Assembly: GCF_021646545.1 (NCBI RefSeq)
Contig: NZ_JAKIRP010000009.1
Coordinates: forward strand, 186,001 to 250,000
Length of the DNA: 64,000 bases
Origin: Chitinophaga filiformis
Lineage (GTDB): Bacteria; Bacteroidota; Bacteroidia; Chitinophagales; Chitinophagaceae
Direction: 5' to 3'
Below are positions 34,252-43,195 of the stretch, piece after piece; the stretch's first letter is position 1; the number at the start of each line of letters is the position of its first letter. Below the pieces are notes generated by a model. The model was not told the DNA's origin and did no database searches. It saw nothing but the letters and a program-made list of their open reading frames with translations. The position numbers and the translations under genes are program-made.

Positions 34252-35367
34252 TCATGTTAATTCCTTACCTAATTTTCTCAGCATGTTCGCATGCGCCCAT
34301 AGTGCAATGCGAAATGTACGTTGCTCATGATATGGCACACCAAATTCTTCGGCTGTCTCCTTTACGATAGGAGCTAGTTTTTTATAATGTATGTGGCAGA
34401 TATTCGTGAACAGGTGGTGTTCTATCTGAAAGTTTAATCCTCCCGCAAACCATGAAAGAATGCGGTTACGGGGGGCGAAATTAGTGGTATTCTCTATTTC
34501 ATGTATTGCCCATGAACTCTGCATCTGTTTTTTCCCTTCTTCTTCCAGCGGTAATGCAAAACCCGATGTTTCCATGATATGGGAGGGCTGGAAAATGCAG
34601 GACAATAGCAGTCCGGCAGTAAAATGCATCAATAGAAAGCCGGCAATTATAAAATACCAGGGCATTCCGGAAAAAAGTATCGGAAGAACAATAATGTAGC
34701 TATAGTAAAATGCTTTATATAAGACGATCCACCAAAGGGCCTGCTTCAGGGATAACTGTGCCTTTGTTAGTAAACCCAGTTTCTTATAGCGTACAATCTG
34801 AACAAAATCTTTTACCGTCATCCAGTATAAGGTCATGATCATATAGAAGAACCATGCATAGAGATGCTGATAGCGGTGGTACCATTTTAGCGGCTGGTTG
34901 GGAGATAGACGGATCAGCCCCATTGTATCAATATCTTCATCCAGCCCCGATATATTTGTGTAAGTATGATGGAGAAGGTTGTGCTGTATCTTCCAGTTAA
35001 CGGTATAGCCGCCTATCACCTCCAGTATATAACTGATCAGTTTGTTGATCCTGTCGTTAGCTGAATAAGCGCCATGGTTGGCGTCATGCATAATGCTTGT
35101 TCCGATACCGCTCATTCCCAATCCCATCAGGAACCAGAGGTTGAAGAATAGCCAGCTGTTACCGGCGCTCAGGCCCATTACTATAATAAGGTAGGGCGCA
35201 AAGTATAATAGCAGCATCGCTGCTGTTTTGATCCACATATGTACGTTCGCATATGGAGAAATATTATGGCGCTCAAAATAGGTCCGTATCCTTGCCTTAA
35301 TTGTATCATAAAATCCATCTCTCTCCCTTGGGGCAAAGCGAACAATATTAAGTTTTTCCATTTTCAT
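34252..35367 (-). CDS. Fatty acid (acyl-lipid) desaturase
   Basis: 371 residues, four membrane helices in two pairs. The three histidine boxes are HDANHG (about 93-98), HNLLHH (about 130-135) and QIEHH (about 315-319). The Q in the third box is typical of front-end and DesA3/linoleoyl-CoA-type desaturases; no cytochrome b5 domain is fused. Di-iron oxygenase chemistry introducing a double bond in acyl lipid is expected. The ATG at 35367 begins MKMEKLNIVRF. It is followed by the FabH-like gene, and together they could lower the melting point of membrane lipids. A good -7 box lies at 35416. Confidence 0.9.
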   Translation of the reverse strand: MKMEKLNIVRFAPRERDGFYDTIKARIRTYFERHNISPYANVHMWIKTAAMLLLYFAPYLIIVMGLSAGNSWLFFNLWFLMGLGMSGIGTSIMHDANHGAYSANDRINKLISYILEVIGGYTVNWKIQHNLLHHTYTNISGLDEDIDTMGLIRLSPNQPLKWYHRYQHLYAWFFYMIMTLYWMTVKDFVQIVRYKKLGLLTKAQLSLKQALWWIVLYKAFYYSYIIVLPILFSGMPWYFIIAGFLLMHFTAGLLLSCIFQPSHIMETSGFALPLEEEGKKQMQSSWAIHEIENTTNFAPRNRILSWFAGGLNFQIEHHLFTNICHIHYKKLAPIVKETAEEFGVPYHEQRTFRIALWAHANMLRKLGKELT

Positions 35368-35415
35368 ATGAAGTTATATAACATATTGTATATGTCATAC
35401 AAAGCAAGAACCTTG

Positions 35416-35423
35416 CAAAAGTA
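35416..35423 (-). promoter_or_regulatory. -7 box TACTTTTG
   Basis: Minus-strand TAnnTTTG match about 49 bp before the desaturase ATG, with a TTG about 20 bp further upstream. It probably drives desaturase and ketosynthase together. Confidence 0.6.
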
Positions 35424-35828
35424 TATTCTATTGATTATCAAGTTCAATTTGAGCCTTCTTGTTTATTCTTGTGGAATCATTTCTCCATATCCTGTGGATA
35501 GAAGCCGCTTATCCGATTAGGTCTGCTGTCCTGACGCGGTTTATCGGTTAAAGCATCAGACACTTAACCGGCCCGATAAATTCTTTATCCTATTTCGCCC
35601 AGTGACTCTCTATCATTTCACAGATAACAATAGAATATTTACTTTGAATGATTTTCTGGCGTTGCCCTCCGACCATATTTTTTGAAGAATTCTAAATCTC
35701 TGCATCTGATAAGGCTCTTTTGAACTTGTCTAAAACAGACTAAATTGGTCAGCTACCCATTAGGCTACCTGTTAATTAATCGTCATTCTAACGAACTAAT
35801 ATTCATTTAATTATAAATAATTAGTTTG

Positions 35829-35844
35829 GTCCCAGCGGGATCAC
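35829..35844 (+). repeat. Putative attachment site, right copy
   Basis: GTCCCAGCGGGATCAC, identical over 16 bases to the 3' end of tRNA-Lys (30718-30733), in the same orientation. The sequence right after it holds a strong terminator, suggesting this was the original downstream context of the tRNA before integration. Confidence 0.75.
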
Positions 35845-35854
35845 TGGAATTTGG

Positions 35855-35888
35855 CAAGACCTGCGCGCAGCGCAGGTCTTGTTTTTTT
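35855..35888 (+). terminator. Rho-independent terminator with no gene before it
   Basis: CAAGACCTGCGC / GCGCAGGTCTTG, a 12-bp perfect stem with 3-nt loop, then seven T. No plus-strand gene lies within 5 kb upstream inside the island except tRNA-Lys, supporting the idea that it is the displaced tRNA terminator. Confidence 0.8.
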
Positions 35889-36075
35889 AGTCGAGTGGAT
35901 GGCCGAGTTCCTTTGAATGACCTCTTTTGCTTGCCAGTACTTTATACAGGTTAAGTAGCATTTACTAAAGCACAAAAGATTTTTCATCATTCAGCCCTCT
36001 CTTCGATACATGAATGTAAACAAAAAAGAAAGGTCATTGTCTATTACTTATTCTCTCAACGCCCACTGTTCTGTG

Positions 36076-38766
36076 CTATTCACTACGTAAGCTTTTTATG
36101 GGATCCGTTAGCGCGGCTTTGATACTCTGAAAACTCACCGTCAGCAAGGCAATCCCAACCGCCAGCAATCCTGCCAGCGCAAAAACCCACCAGTCAATCG
36201 TAATCTTATAGGCAAATTCTTCCAACCATTGATTCATACCCCACCAGGCAATAGGGGAAGCCAGTACCAGAGCTATCAGAATGAGTTTGAGAAAGTCTTT
36301 GGAGAGTAACGCCACAACACTGCCAACGGATGCGCCAAGTACTTTCCGAACGCCAATCTCTTTTGTACGTTGTTCGGCGGTGTAGGTAGCCAATCCGAAT
36401 AGCCCCAAACAGGCGATGAAGATAGTCAGGCTTGAAACGAGAGTTAATACCTGTTCTATTTTTTGTTCGCTGACATAAACCTGCTCAAACCGGTCATCTA
36501 AAAACGAATAGGAAAAAGGGGCTGCTGGCGAAAATGACTCCCATTGCTGCTTCAATGAAGCGAGGAACTGCGGAAGTTTATCAGTATGGGTTTTGACCAG
36601 AATATTGCCTGAATTCCCACCCAAAAACATAACCAAAGGCCCGATCTTTTGTCGCAGGGATTCGAAATGGAAGTCACTTACAACACCAATGACCCGATAA
36701 TATGTTTTTACACCGTTATCATCAATGTGGCCGATCAGTTCTCTTCCAATCGGATTGTCTTGCCATCCTAATGCCCGTACAGCGGTTTCATTCAGAATAA
36801 CAGCGGAAGAATCGGTAGGGAAAGTTTTTGAAAAATTACGCCCCTGAACTACCCGCATCCCTAATGTAGGAATATATTCGTAATCAACTTTATAGAATCG
36901 GCTCATTACGCCTTTATCAGGGTTTTCTCTGGACATTACAGTGGTGTTATCGATGGCTGAATTCCCAATGGGTACTTGGCCTGAAATGCTCCCCATGATG
37001 ACTTGCGGAAATTGAATGATCTTGTCGCGAAATACAGTTTCGTTATTGCGAAGCATCTGCGTATCATGAATAACCAGCACTTGTTCGCGATCAAAACCAA
37101 CTTTCTGCGTTTTCATATAACGTAGTTGCCGATCTGCCGTAACGGTGGCAATAATCATTGAAATGGTGATAAAAAATTGAAACACCACCAGGCCACTTCG
37201 CAGGTTAAGGCTTCCGCGTCCGGTCGCAATCCGCCCCTTTAACACTGAAACCGGCTTGAAGGAGGAGAGGTAAAAAGCCGGGTAACTACCAGCCAACAGT
37301 CCCACTAACACAGTCCCCACTACTAAACCAGCAGCTACAAATGAGTTGGTCAATAATCCCATTGTAAGGGTCTTACCTGTCAGCTGATTAAAGAAGGGCA
37401 GTGCCAGACCTACAATCAGCAATCCGACCATCAACGCCACAATCGCCAGCAGCACTGATTCAATCAGAAACTGTTGCTGCAATTGCCCTTTTCCCGACCC
37501 CAATACTTTACGTACCCCTACCTCGCGCGAACGCCGGACTGCCGTGGCCGTCGACAGGTTCATAAAGTTTACACAGGCTATCAGCAACATAAAGGCAGCA
37601 ATGGCCGTAAGTACATATACGTATAGAATATTTCCCCCTGGGCTTAACTCAGTCCCTCCGAAGGAGGAATACAAATGAATATCAGTGAGGGGTTGAAGAA
37701 AAATCCCGAAATCATCTCCTTTCTCGCGAAACTGTTTCGGGCTAAGTTTCAGAAATTGCTGTAGTTCACCTCCAATCTGTTTTTCAGCGAGTCGGGGAAT
37801 TTTAGACTCCAACCGTTTGTAATCGTATTTCTCGGGCAGAACCACATAGGTATAATAGGTTATGTTATATATCCATCCGATATGTTGCTCGTCATAAGCG
37901 TCTAATGACATCAGCATATTGAACCGGAAATGGGAGTTCGCCGGTACATTCCCGACAACGCCCGTAATTCGGTAGGGCGTCTTTTCACTGCCAAATAACA
38001 ATACTTTCCCGATTGGGTCCTGGTTGCCGAAGTATTTCCGGGCGGTTGGCTCTGTCAATACCAATGTATTTGGTTCGGCCAGCGCCCGCTTTGGATCCCC
38101 TTTCAGGAACGGAATGGTGAACACTTCAAAAAAAGTCGAGTCGGCACACAGCAGATCATCTTCTTTAAATGAAGTTGTTCCGTAGCTAACAAACTCACTT
38201 CCCTGATTCCGGATACGTGTTGCTTTTAATACTTCCGGGAATTCCTGTTGTAAGTCCCGTGCGGCATTCGGGCCTAGTATAGGTCCACCAACATCCTCAC
38301 CGTTTAACCGTAACCTGAGCCCAACCCGAAAAATTCGGTCCGCTTTCTCATTATAACGGTCGTAGGATAATTCATCCTGCACATAAAGCGTAATCAGTAT
38401 GCAGGTAGCCAATCCGATGGCTAAACCAACTATATTAATGCTGGTTGAGACTTTTTGTCGCTTTAGATTGCGAAACGCGATTTTTAGATAATTCCGAATC
38501 ATGGTGAATGTTAAGCTGGAGTTAGTCCTGCTTTGCTGTTGTTGATAATATGCTTGTTTATTTGTTTTTCTTTTGCGCACAAACGGGGGCACTACCGACG
38601 CTACGTTCAGCAGATAACGTAGTATAGCCTGGGTTTTCCCCGAACGATTATACCAGTATGTGTATAGCTCATCCAAATCACCTTCTACCTCCTCCAACGT
38701 ATCGTCAGGATGCAGTCGGATTAGCAGCCAGTGAGCCCAATGAGGTGGTCGAATACCTGAGTTCAT
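36076..38766 (-). CDS. FtsX/MacB-type ABC transporter permease with prefix domain
   Basis: 896 residues. The N-terminus (about 1-60: PPHWAHWLLIRLHPDDTLEEVEGDLDELY) is the permease prefix domain 2. Two MacB_PCD + FtsX units follow. The first starts IRNYLKIAFRNLKRQKVSTSINIVGLAIGLA (about 92-122), with FtsX helices and NLSTATAVRRSREVGVRKVLGS; the second has a periplasmic region about 555-740 and TAEQRTKEIGVRKVLGAS. Eight transmembrane helices are expected. It likely moves lipids or peptides or signals across the inner membrane with a separate ATPase, which is not in the window. It overlaps the PadR gene by ATGA and is presumably repressed by it. Confidence 0.9.
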   Translation of the reverse strand: MNSGIRPPHWAHWLLIRLHPDDTLEEVEGDLDELYTYWYNRSGKTQAILRYLLNVASVVPPFVRKRKTNKQAYYQQQQSRTNSSLTFTMIRNYLKIAFRNLKRQKVSTSINIVGLAIGLATCILITLYVQDELSYDRYNEKADRIFRVGLRLRLNGEDVGGPILGPNAARDLQQEFPEVLKATRIRNQGSEFVSYGTTSFKEDDLLCADSTFFEVFTIPFLKGDPKRALAEPNTLVLTEPTARKYFGNQDPIGKVLLFGSEKTPYRITGVVGNVPANSHFRFNMLMSLDAYDEQHIGWIYNITYYTYVVLPEKYDYKRLESKIPRLAEKQIGGELQQFLKLSPKQFREKGDDFGIFLQPLTDIHLYSSFGGTELSPGGNILYVYVLTAIAAFMLLIACVNFMNLSTATAVRRSREVGVRKVLGSGKGQLQQQFLIESVLLAIVALMVGLLIVGLALPFFNQLTGKTLTMGLLTNSFVAAGLVVGTVLVGLLAGSYPAFYLSSFKPVSVLKGRIATGRGSLNLRSGLVVFQFFITISMIIATVTADRQLRYMKTQKVGFDREQVLVIHDTQMLRNNETVFRDKIIQFPQVIMGSISGQVPIGNSAIDNTTVMSRENPDKGVMSRFYKVDYEYIPTLGMRVVQGRNFSKTFPTDSSAVILNETAVRALGWQDNPIGRELIGHIDDNGVKTYYRVIGVVSDFHFESLRQKIGPLVMFLGGNSGNILVKTHTDKLPQFLASLKQQWESFSPAAPFSYSFLDDRFEQVYVSEQKIEQVLTLVSSLTIFIACLGLFGLATYTAEQRTKEIGVRKVLGASVGSVVALLSKDFLKLILIALVLASPIAWWGMNQWLEEFAYKITIDWWVFALAGLLAVGIALLTVSFQSIKAALTDPIKSLRSE

Positions 38767-39101
38767 ATGCCGCCAGGTCGAAGAGTGTTAGGCGGTAATA
38801 ACTGCCAGAGATTCTGACGAAGCTGCTGAACTTCCTGAAGTGCCTGACTTCCCAGCGCTGTAATCCGGAACAGCCGTTTACGTCGCCCACCACGTTCTGC
38901 CGTAGCTCCGCCCAGTTCGGATCGCACAAACCCCTTCTCTTCCAGGCGAATCAGTGTGTTATGAACCGTGCCGAACGTAACGATACGTCCCGTATGTTCT
39001 TCCAACGCCTGACTGACTGTAACACCATAACCCTCTCCATCCAGAATGGCGACCATCAATAAAACCATTTCTTCAAATTCACCTAAATAAGTCCGACGCA
39101 T
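38763..39101 (-). CDS. PadR family transcriptional regulator
   Basis: 112 residues. The winged helix reads GEFEEMVLLMVAILDGEGYGVTVSQALEEHTGRIVTFGTVHNTLIRLEEKGFVRS, then the wing GGRRKRLFRITALG and a short C-terminal dimerisation helix. This is the PadR-1 type commonly found directly ahead of prefix-domain permeases in Bacteroidota. Stop and start codons of the two genes overlap (ATGA at 38763-38766), implying translational coupling and joint control. Effector unknown. Confidence 0.9.
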   Translation of the reverse strand: MRRTYLGEFEEMVLLMVAILDGEGYGVTVSQALEEHTGRIVTFGTVHNTLIRLEEKGFVRSELGGATAERGGRRKRLFRITALGSQALQEVQQLRQNLWQLLPPNTLRPGGI

Positions 39102-39317
39102 AAGTTCATGTTATTAGTCTCTATTTTATCGTACAAATCTGGTACCAGCTAATTAAATGGGTGGTTTCTGAATAGAAACGGCCTGTTTATGCCGAATAAC
39201 AAGGCAATAACTGTCCGCAAATGGACGGTTGTTGTCCGGCGCTGAACAATGGATAGAGAAGAAAATACAAGTGAGTTTACGGGGTGTTACAAGATATTAA
39301 AGTAATGCCACGAATAG

Positions 39318-39542
39318 ATGCTCCAACTTTATGAATTGCAAGCCCGGGAAGCATTTCAAATGTTGAAAGTATCACTTCCAAATCATATCAAAAACGCTAT
39401 GATAGATGAGATGAAAAATTCTGGTCACTTTTTGCAAGAAGAGCAACCACAAATAGTAGCAGATCTAATTTTGAATTTTTTGTATAAGGATGGCCGTAAT
39501 AAATCAGAAATTTCCCTGGCTAAACGGAAGCCCGTACGATGA
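39318..39542 (+). pseudogene. Alpha/beta hydrolase C-terminal fragment
   Basis: 74 codons. The part SLPNHIKNAMIDEMKNSGHFLQEEQ followed by PQIVADLILNFL has the catalytic-His neighbourhood (NSGHFLQEEQP) and last helix of alpha/beta-hydrolase fold enzymes such as haloalkane dehalogenase or epoxide hydrolase types. The nucleophile and acid regions are absent and no matching sequence was seen upstream. The ATG at 39318 may be fortuitous. Confidence 0.55.
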
Positions 39543-39770
39543 AGTTCGATCATTAACATCGAGTTAACGGCTTAGAAATGATAAATATATAAATTAGGGT
39601 GTTGCGGCGTATAGCTTACTTCCAGTTTATTCCCTTCAGTTGTCTGTCAATTTTTGTTGTAAGTGTTCGGGTAACCGATGAGTGTAACCATGAAAACGAT
39701 GGGAAACGCCGGCAAGTAAGAATGTAGCGTGTACTAGCTGAAACATGATATAATTTTTTTTACAAGAATT

Positions 39771-40514
39771 ATGAGACTATATTTAACAATACTGTTGGTA
39801 ACCTTATACACCTTAACAACGACAGCCCAAAATAAAATGAGGACGGTTGAGGAACTAATCAATAAAACAGACCCAGGTTGGATACTTGTTGCTGAGTGGA
39901 TTAAATCCGCAAAAAACAAAGTTGAAATTTTGCCAGTTGACACAACAACGGCAAGAGATGCATTGCATAAAACACAGGTGACAACGCGTTCCCCAATGGG
40001 TGCAATTATTTATATGACCGGTGGACTTTTAATAGACGATGGATGGATTAGAATTCTCGGTTCAGGCAGTTCAAAAATTAATCGGAGACTTCCTGATTGG
40101 AATAAGGGAAAGTCTTTTAAAGAATTCGGCGAAAGCCCACCATTTCTTTTAATTGCCGATGATGCCATCGGAGGGTTTTATCTTCTAAACGGTGGAGGAC
40201 TCGGTACTGACTTAGGAAAGGTCTACTATTTTTCGCCGGACAATCTGGAATATGAACCACTTGGCCTTACCTATACGGAATTCTTACATTTTTGCTTCGA
40301 TAATGACTTAGATAAGTTTTACGAAGGTAGTAGGTGGACAAACTGGCGAAATGAAGTTTCAAACTTAAACGGCGAGGAGGTCTTTAATTTTTTCCCTCCT
40401 CTTTGGGCGGAGGAAGGTAAGGACGTTAATAAAAATTCGAGGAAAATTATTTCTATTGAGGAACAATATCATCTTAACCTTGACATGAGAAGGCAACTTG
40501 GGCTGGAGAGATAG
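39771..40514 (+). CDS. DUF2625 family protein, exported
   Basis: 247 residues. Signal peptide MRLYLTILLVTLYTLTTTAQ (cut after about 19). The mature part begins with the DUF2625 hallmark RTVEELINKTDPGWILVAEWIKSAKNKVEILP and continues MGAIIYMTGGLLIDDGWIRILGSGS, LIADDAIGGFYLLNGGGLG, VYYFSPDNLEYEPLGLTYTEFLHF. The family function is unknown; most members are cytosolic, so the signal peptide is notable. No operon partner is evident. Confidence 0.8.
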   Translation: MRLYLTILLVTLYTLTTTAQNKMRTVEELINKTDPGWILVAEWIKSAKNKVEILPVDTTTARDALHKTQVTTRSPMGAIIYMTGGLLIDDGWIRILGSGSSKINRRLPDWNKGKSFKEFGESPPFLLIADDAIGGFYLLNGGGLGTDLGKVYYFSPDNLEYEPLGLTYTEFLHFCFDNDLDKFYEGSRWTNWRNEVSNLNGEEVFNFFPPLWAEEGKDVNKNSRKIISIEEQYHLNLDMRRQLGLER

Positions 40515-40667
40515 CGGCTGCTTTCTTACACTAAGATAATAAAACAAGGCAGTTGCGTATTGAGGATTATGAGGTAAAATCGCTTAATTATTGCACCCTG
40601 GCAACTGGTGAATAAGTCCTGAAATACTCCTTCCGGACCGGAAGTATAAAATAATAACTTCATTTAT

Positions 40668-40675
40668 TATTTTTG
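40668..40675 (+). promoter_or_regulatory. -7 box TATTTTTG
   Basis: Exact TAnnTTTG match 18 bp before the ATG at 40694, arguing for that start over a TTG at 40673 that overlaps the box. Confidence 0.6.
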
Positions 40676-40693
40676 CTCCATAAAAGGCAAATT

Positions 40694-41851
40694 ATGCACA
40701 CCCCAACTACAGCTGATATCCGAAAGATAGCCCTGATCAATGATCCTATACTACGCAATGTACTCATCACACAATCTTATTGCGAGCTCTCACAGATCAT
40801 CATGTCCCGCACCGGGCCGGTGGCCAATTGGTGCACCTTCGCTACATGGGCGTCCAAACAGGCCGGGCAGAGTATCCGGAAAGAGGATCTTCAACGGACG
40901 CTCGAGGCACGGCTGGACATTGAGCTGTTGGAGGAATTTCAGGCACTTATTGCAATTGCAATGAAAATGGGCATTGGTTCCTCTATCAAAATGAAGCTCC
41001 ATGCCCTGGTAAAAAATAGTCTGCTCACCAGGATAGTTGACCAGACAAGCGAGGCGGTTGCTAAAGGAAATAAAAAGGTATTTGAAGAAATAGGTTTTGA
41101 ATTTGCCCGGTTCATTACTACCTGTTTCGACAATGCAGAACCTGACTTACATCATTGTGAATTGTTTTGCAGAGAGATGCGTGATGGCGATCCGCCTGAT
41201 GGGCAGCAATATTTAAAAAGAGCTTTCACAAATTATTATATGGCTTTTTTTGAGCACGATGAGCAACTGCGCCTGGAAAGATTGCTACTGGCTAACCTTG
41301 AGATTGGATTCCACGAGCAAACCAGATTACAACCGGAAATTCTGGACTCCCTTAATGCTGCTTTTACAGGGGAAGAGACCTTTCGCAAAGAGGTCATTGA
41401 CTTCTTATTTCCTCCCGGAAGCTTGCTTTCTCAGTTACGTTTTCTCTATCTGAAAATTACCGGAAAGACATCCCGCCTGGAAGCTGCGATCGATAAATTG
41501 ATAACAGGGCTGCAGCACCTGGTAAGGAAGCAGATTACCGCCTGTCTGATGACACTGAACCTGCCACACGAAAATCTGTTGTTATCCAAAGATCTGCAAC
41601 GTACTTACCCTAAGGCGTTAAGCAGCCTTTCCTGTAAGGACCTGCTTGAATTAATGGCAGTAATCGATACGACTCCTGAAAGCTTAAAAGAAAGCGGCGC
41701 TGAAGATTGGGCTGATCTCACTGATCGTATGCATTTTATCACGGAGCTTTTCCGTTGTTATCAGTTTGATGAACAGCTGTATCAACCAGCATTCAAACCA
41801 GAGCAGATAGCGGCAATGAAAAGGGGAGAGGTCCCAGTGGGACGGTTATAG
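40694..41851 (+). CDS. Hypothetical cytosolic helical protein, 385 residues
   Basis: I do not recognise this family. It has no signal peptide and is mostly helical. A striking early block is QSYCELSQIIMSRTGPVANWCTF, then ATWASKQAGQSIRKEDLQRTLEAR (about 27-73), with a conserved-looking ANWCTFATWASKQAG. The C-terminal half has GKTSRLEAAIDKLITGLQHLVRKQITACLMTLNLP. A promoter box directly before the ATG marks it as a single-gene unit. The block might be an enzyme or ligand site, but no catalytic pattern is identifiable. Confidence 0.6.
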   Translation: MHTPTTADIRKIALINDPILRNVLITQSYCELSQIIMSRTGPVANWCTFATWASKQAGQSIRKEDLQRTLEARLDIELLEEFQALIAIAMKMGIGSSIKMKLHALVKNSLLTRIVDQTSEAVAKGNKKVFEEIGFEFARFITTCFDNAEPDLHHCELFCREMRDGDPPDGQQYLKRAFTNYYMAFFEHDEQLRLERLLLANLEIGFHEQTRLQPEILDSLNAAFTGEETFRKEVIDFLFPPGSLLSQLRFLYLKITGKTSRLEAAIDKLITGLQHLVRKQITACLMTLNLPHENLLLSKDLQRTYPKALSSLSCKDLLELMAVIDTTPESLKESGAEDWADLTDRMHFITELFRCYQFDEQLYQPAFKPEQIAAMKRGEVPVGRL

Positions 41852-41853
41852 AT

Positions 41854-42102
41854 TTACGCACGGTAAATCTGTGCTATGACGCCATTCGGGAAAACCTTTG
41901 TCTCATCCAGCTTCAGGTAAAGTGGTATTTTCAGATCGGCGAAGATTGGCAAGCCTGATCCCAATGCGACGGGATGAATGGCCAGATGGTACTCATCGAT
42001 GAGACCTGTTGCAATGAGGCTCTGCATAAATCCTGCGCCGCCAATTGCGACGATCGGTTTTCCTGACCCCGCTTTAAGTTCCCTGATCCCTTCGGCATTG
42101 CG
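41854..42102 (-). pseudogene. Dihydrofolate reductase/RibD C-domain fragment
   Basis: About 82 codons on the minus strand ending TAA at 41854: EGIRELKAGSGKPIVAIGGAGFMQSLIATGLIDEYHLAIHPVALGSGLPIF and then DLKIPLYLKLDETKVFPNGVIAQIYR. This is the second half of a DHFR/RibD_C family protein (the GGAGF-x-x-x-L-x-x-x-GLIDEY and PV-LG-G-P-F motifs). An in-frame stop lies just upstream and the N-terminal half with substrate residues is missing, so the gene is truncated. Low GC sequence upstream marks the break. Confidence 0.75.
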
Positions 42103-42212
42103 ACATCATAAACAGTAGATAATTTCAATATAGGAGTCGCCCATGCCTACAAAAAGGTGTGATTGTTGCGGATGTTCCCGATTATTTTTAATGGAATTGA
42201 TTGCAGCCTGCA

Positions 42213-42232
42213 AATTTTTGAATTCAAAAATT
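42213..42232 (+). promoter_or_regulatory. Perfect 20-bp palindrome ahead of the GH43 gene
   Basis: AATTTTTGAATTCAAAAATT is its own reverse complement and ends 7 bp before the ATG at 42240. Position over the likely ribosome-binding region suggests an operator or an RNA hairpin affecting translation. Regulator unknown. Confidence 0.5.
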
Positions 42233-42239
42233 CAATACG

Positions 42240-43139
42240 ATGAGTCATTCAGCGCTGGTGCCAGCAAACCCGATTATCAAACATAAGTTTACGACGGATC
42301 CAACGGCGATCGTCTTTGACAATGTGGTGTATTTATATACAGGACATGATCAGGCGCCGATAGGTGTGGAAGATTATGTCATGGAGGAGTGGCTTTGTTT
42401 TTCTTCTCCGGATCTGATACATTGGACGGAGCACGCGGTAGGTTTAAGAGCAAAGGATTTTAAATGGTCTTCCGGTGGCGCTTTTGCATCGAAGATGATT
42501 TACAATGAAGGAAGGTTTTACTGGTATGTAGCGGTAAAACATGCCGGAATTGGAGGAACAGCTATTGGCGTTGCCGTTTCCGATCAACCTACAGGTGGTT
42601 TTAAAGATGCCAGAGGGGCTGCCTTGATTTCTATGGATATGTTGCCCAATAGTGACACTAACGAAAAAGCGAATCTTGACCCAACAGTGCTCGTTGATGA
42701 TGATGGTGCTGCATATATATTCTGGGGCAACCAGCGGTGCTATTATGCAAAACTTGGCCCGGACCTGATTAGCCTTGAGGGAGGAATACACACCATTGAT
42801 CTTCCCGGCTTTGAAGAAGGTTCGCATCTTCATAAACGTAATGGCTGGTACTATTTATCATATGGATTTGGTATGCCTGAAAAGGTGGCCTATGCTATGA
42901 GCAGGAGTATCCATGGGCCATGGACGTTTAAAGGGATCTTAAATGAAATTGCAGGCAATTGCCAAACCAATCGCCCATGCATCCTGGACTTTAAGGGGGA
43001 GAGTTATTTTTTTTATCACAATGGAGCATTGGAGAATGGTGGCAGTCACCATCGTTCAGTATGTATAGACCGATTGTTTTATAACGATGATAACACGATA
43101 AAACGGGTGATTATGACTTCAGAAGGAGTTCAGCAATAA
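42240..43139 (+). CDS. Glycoside hydrolase family 43 protein
   Basis: 299 residues forming one five-bladed beta-propeller, no signal peptide. Catalytic base Asp20 in TTDPTAIVF, pKa-tuning Asp147 in NLDPTVLVDDDG and the general acid Glu192/193 in FEEGSHLHKRNG fit GH43. Blade motifs such as YLYTGHD, WSSGGAFASKM and YLSYGFG are family typical. Arabinofuranosidase or xylosidase activity on released oligosaccharides in the cytosol or periplasm is expected. The lack of signal peptide and accessory module implies action on imported oligomers. A palindromic site overlaps its leader. Confidence 0.88.
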   Translation: MSHSALVPANPIIKHKFTTDPTAIVFDNVVYLYTGHDQAPIGVEDYVMEEWLCFSSPDLIHWTEHAVGLRAKDFKWSSGGAFASKMIYNEGRFYWYVAVKHAGIGGTAIGVAVSDQPTGGFKDARGAALISMDMLPNSDTNEKANLDPTVLVDDDGAAYIFWGNQRCYYAKLGPDLISLEGGIHTIDLPGFEEGSHLHKRNGWYYLSYGFGMPEKVAYAMSRSIHGPWTFKGILNEIAGNCQTNRPCILDFKGESYFFYHNGALENGGSHHRSVCIDRLFYNDDNTIKRVIMTSEGVQQ

Positions 43140-43195
43140 TGCAAAATTAAAGGGATAAACGCATTTATCCCTTTAATGAAAATCAATATCAGCAG

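Larger units (their letters stand above)
35368..36075 (+). other. Right junction of the island; otherwise empty
   Basis: About 700 bases without a gene that I can support. It holds the desaturase promoter, the right copy of the tRNA-Lys 3' end (35829-35844) and the terminator at 35855. The stretch 35430-35820 shows no motif, repeat or coding signal to me. Confidence 0.5.
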
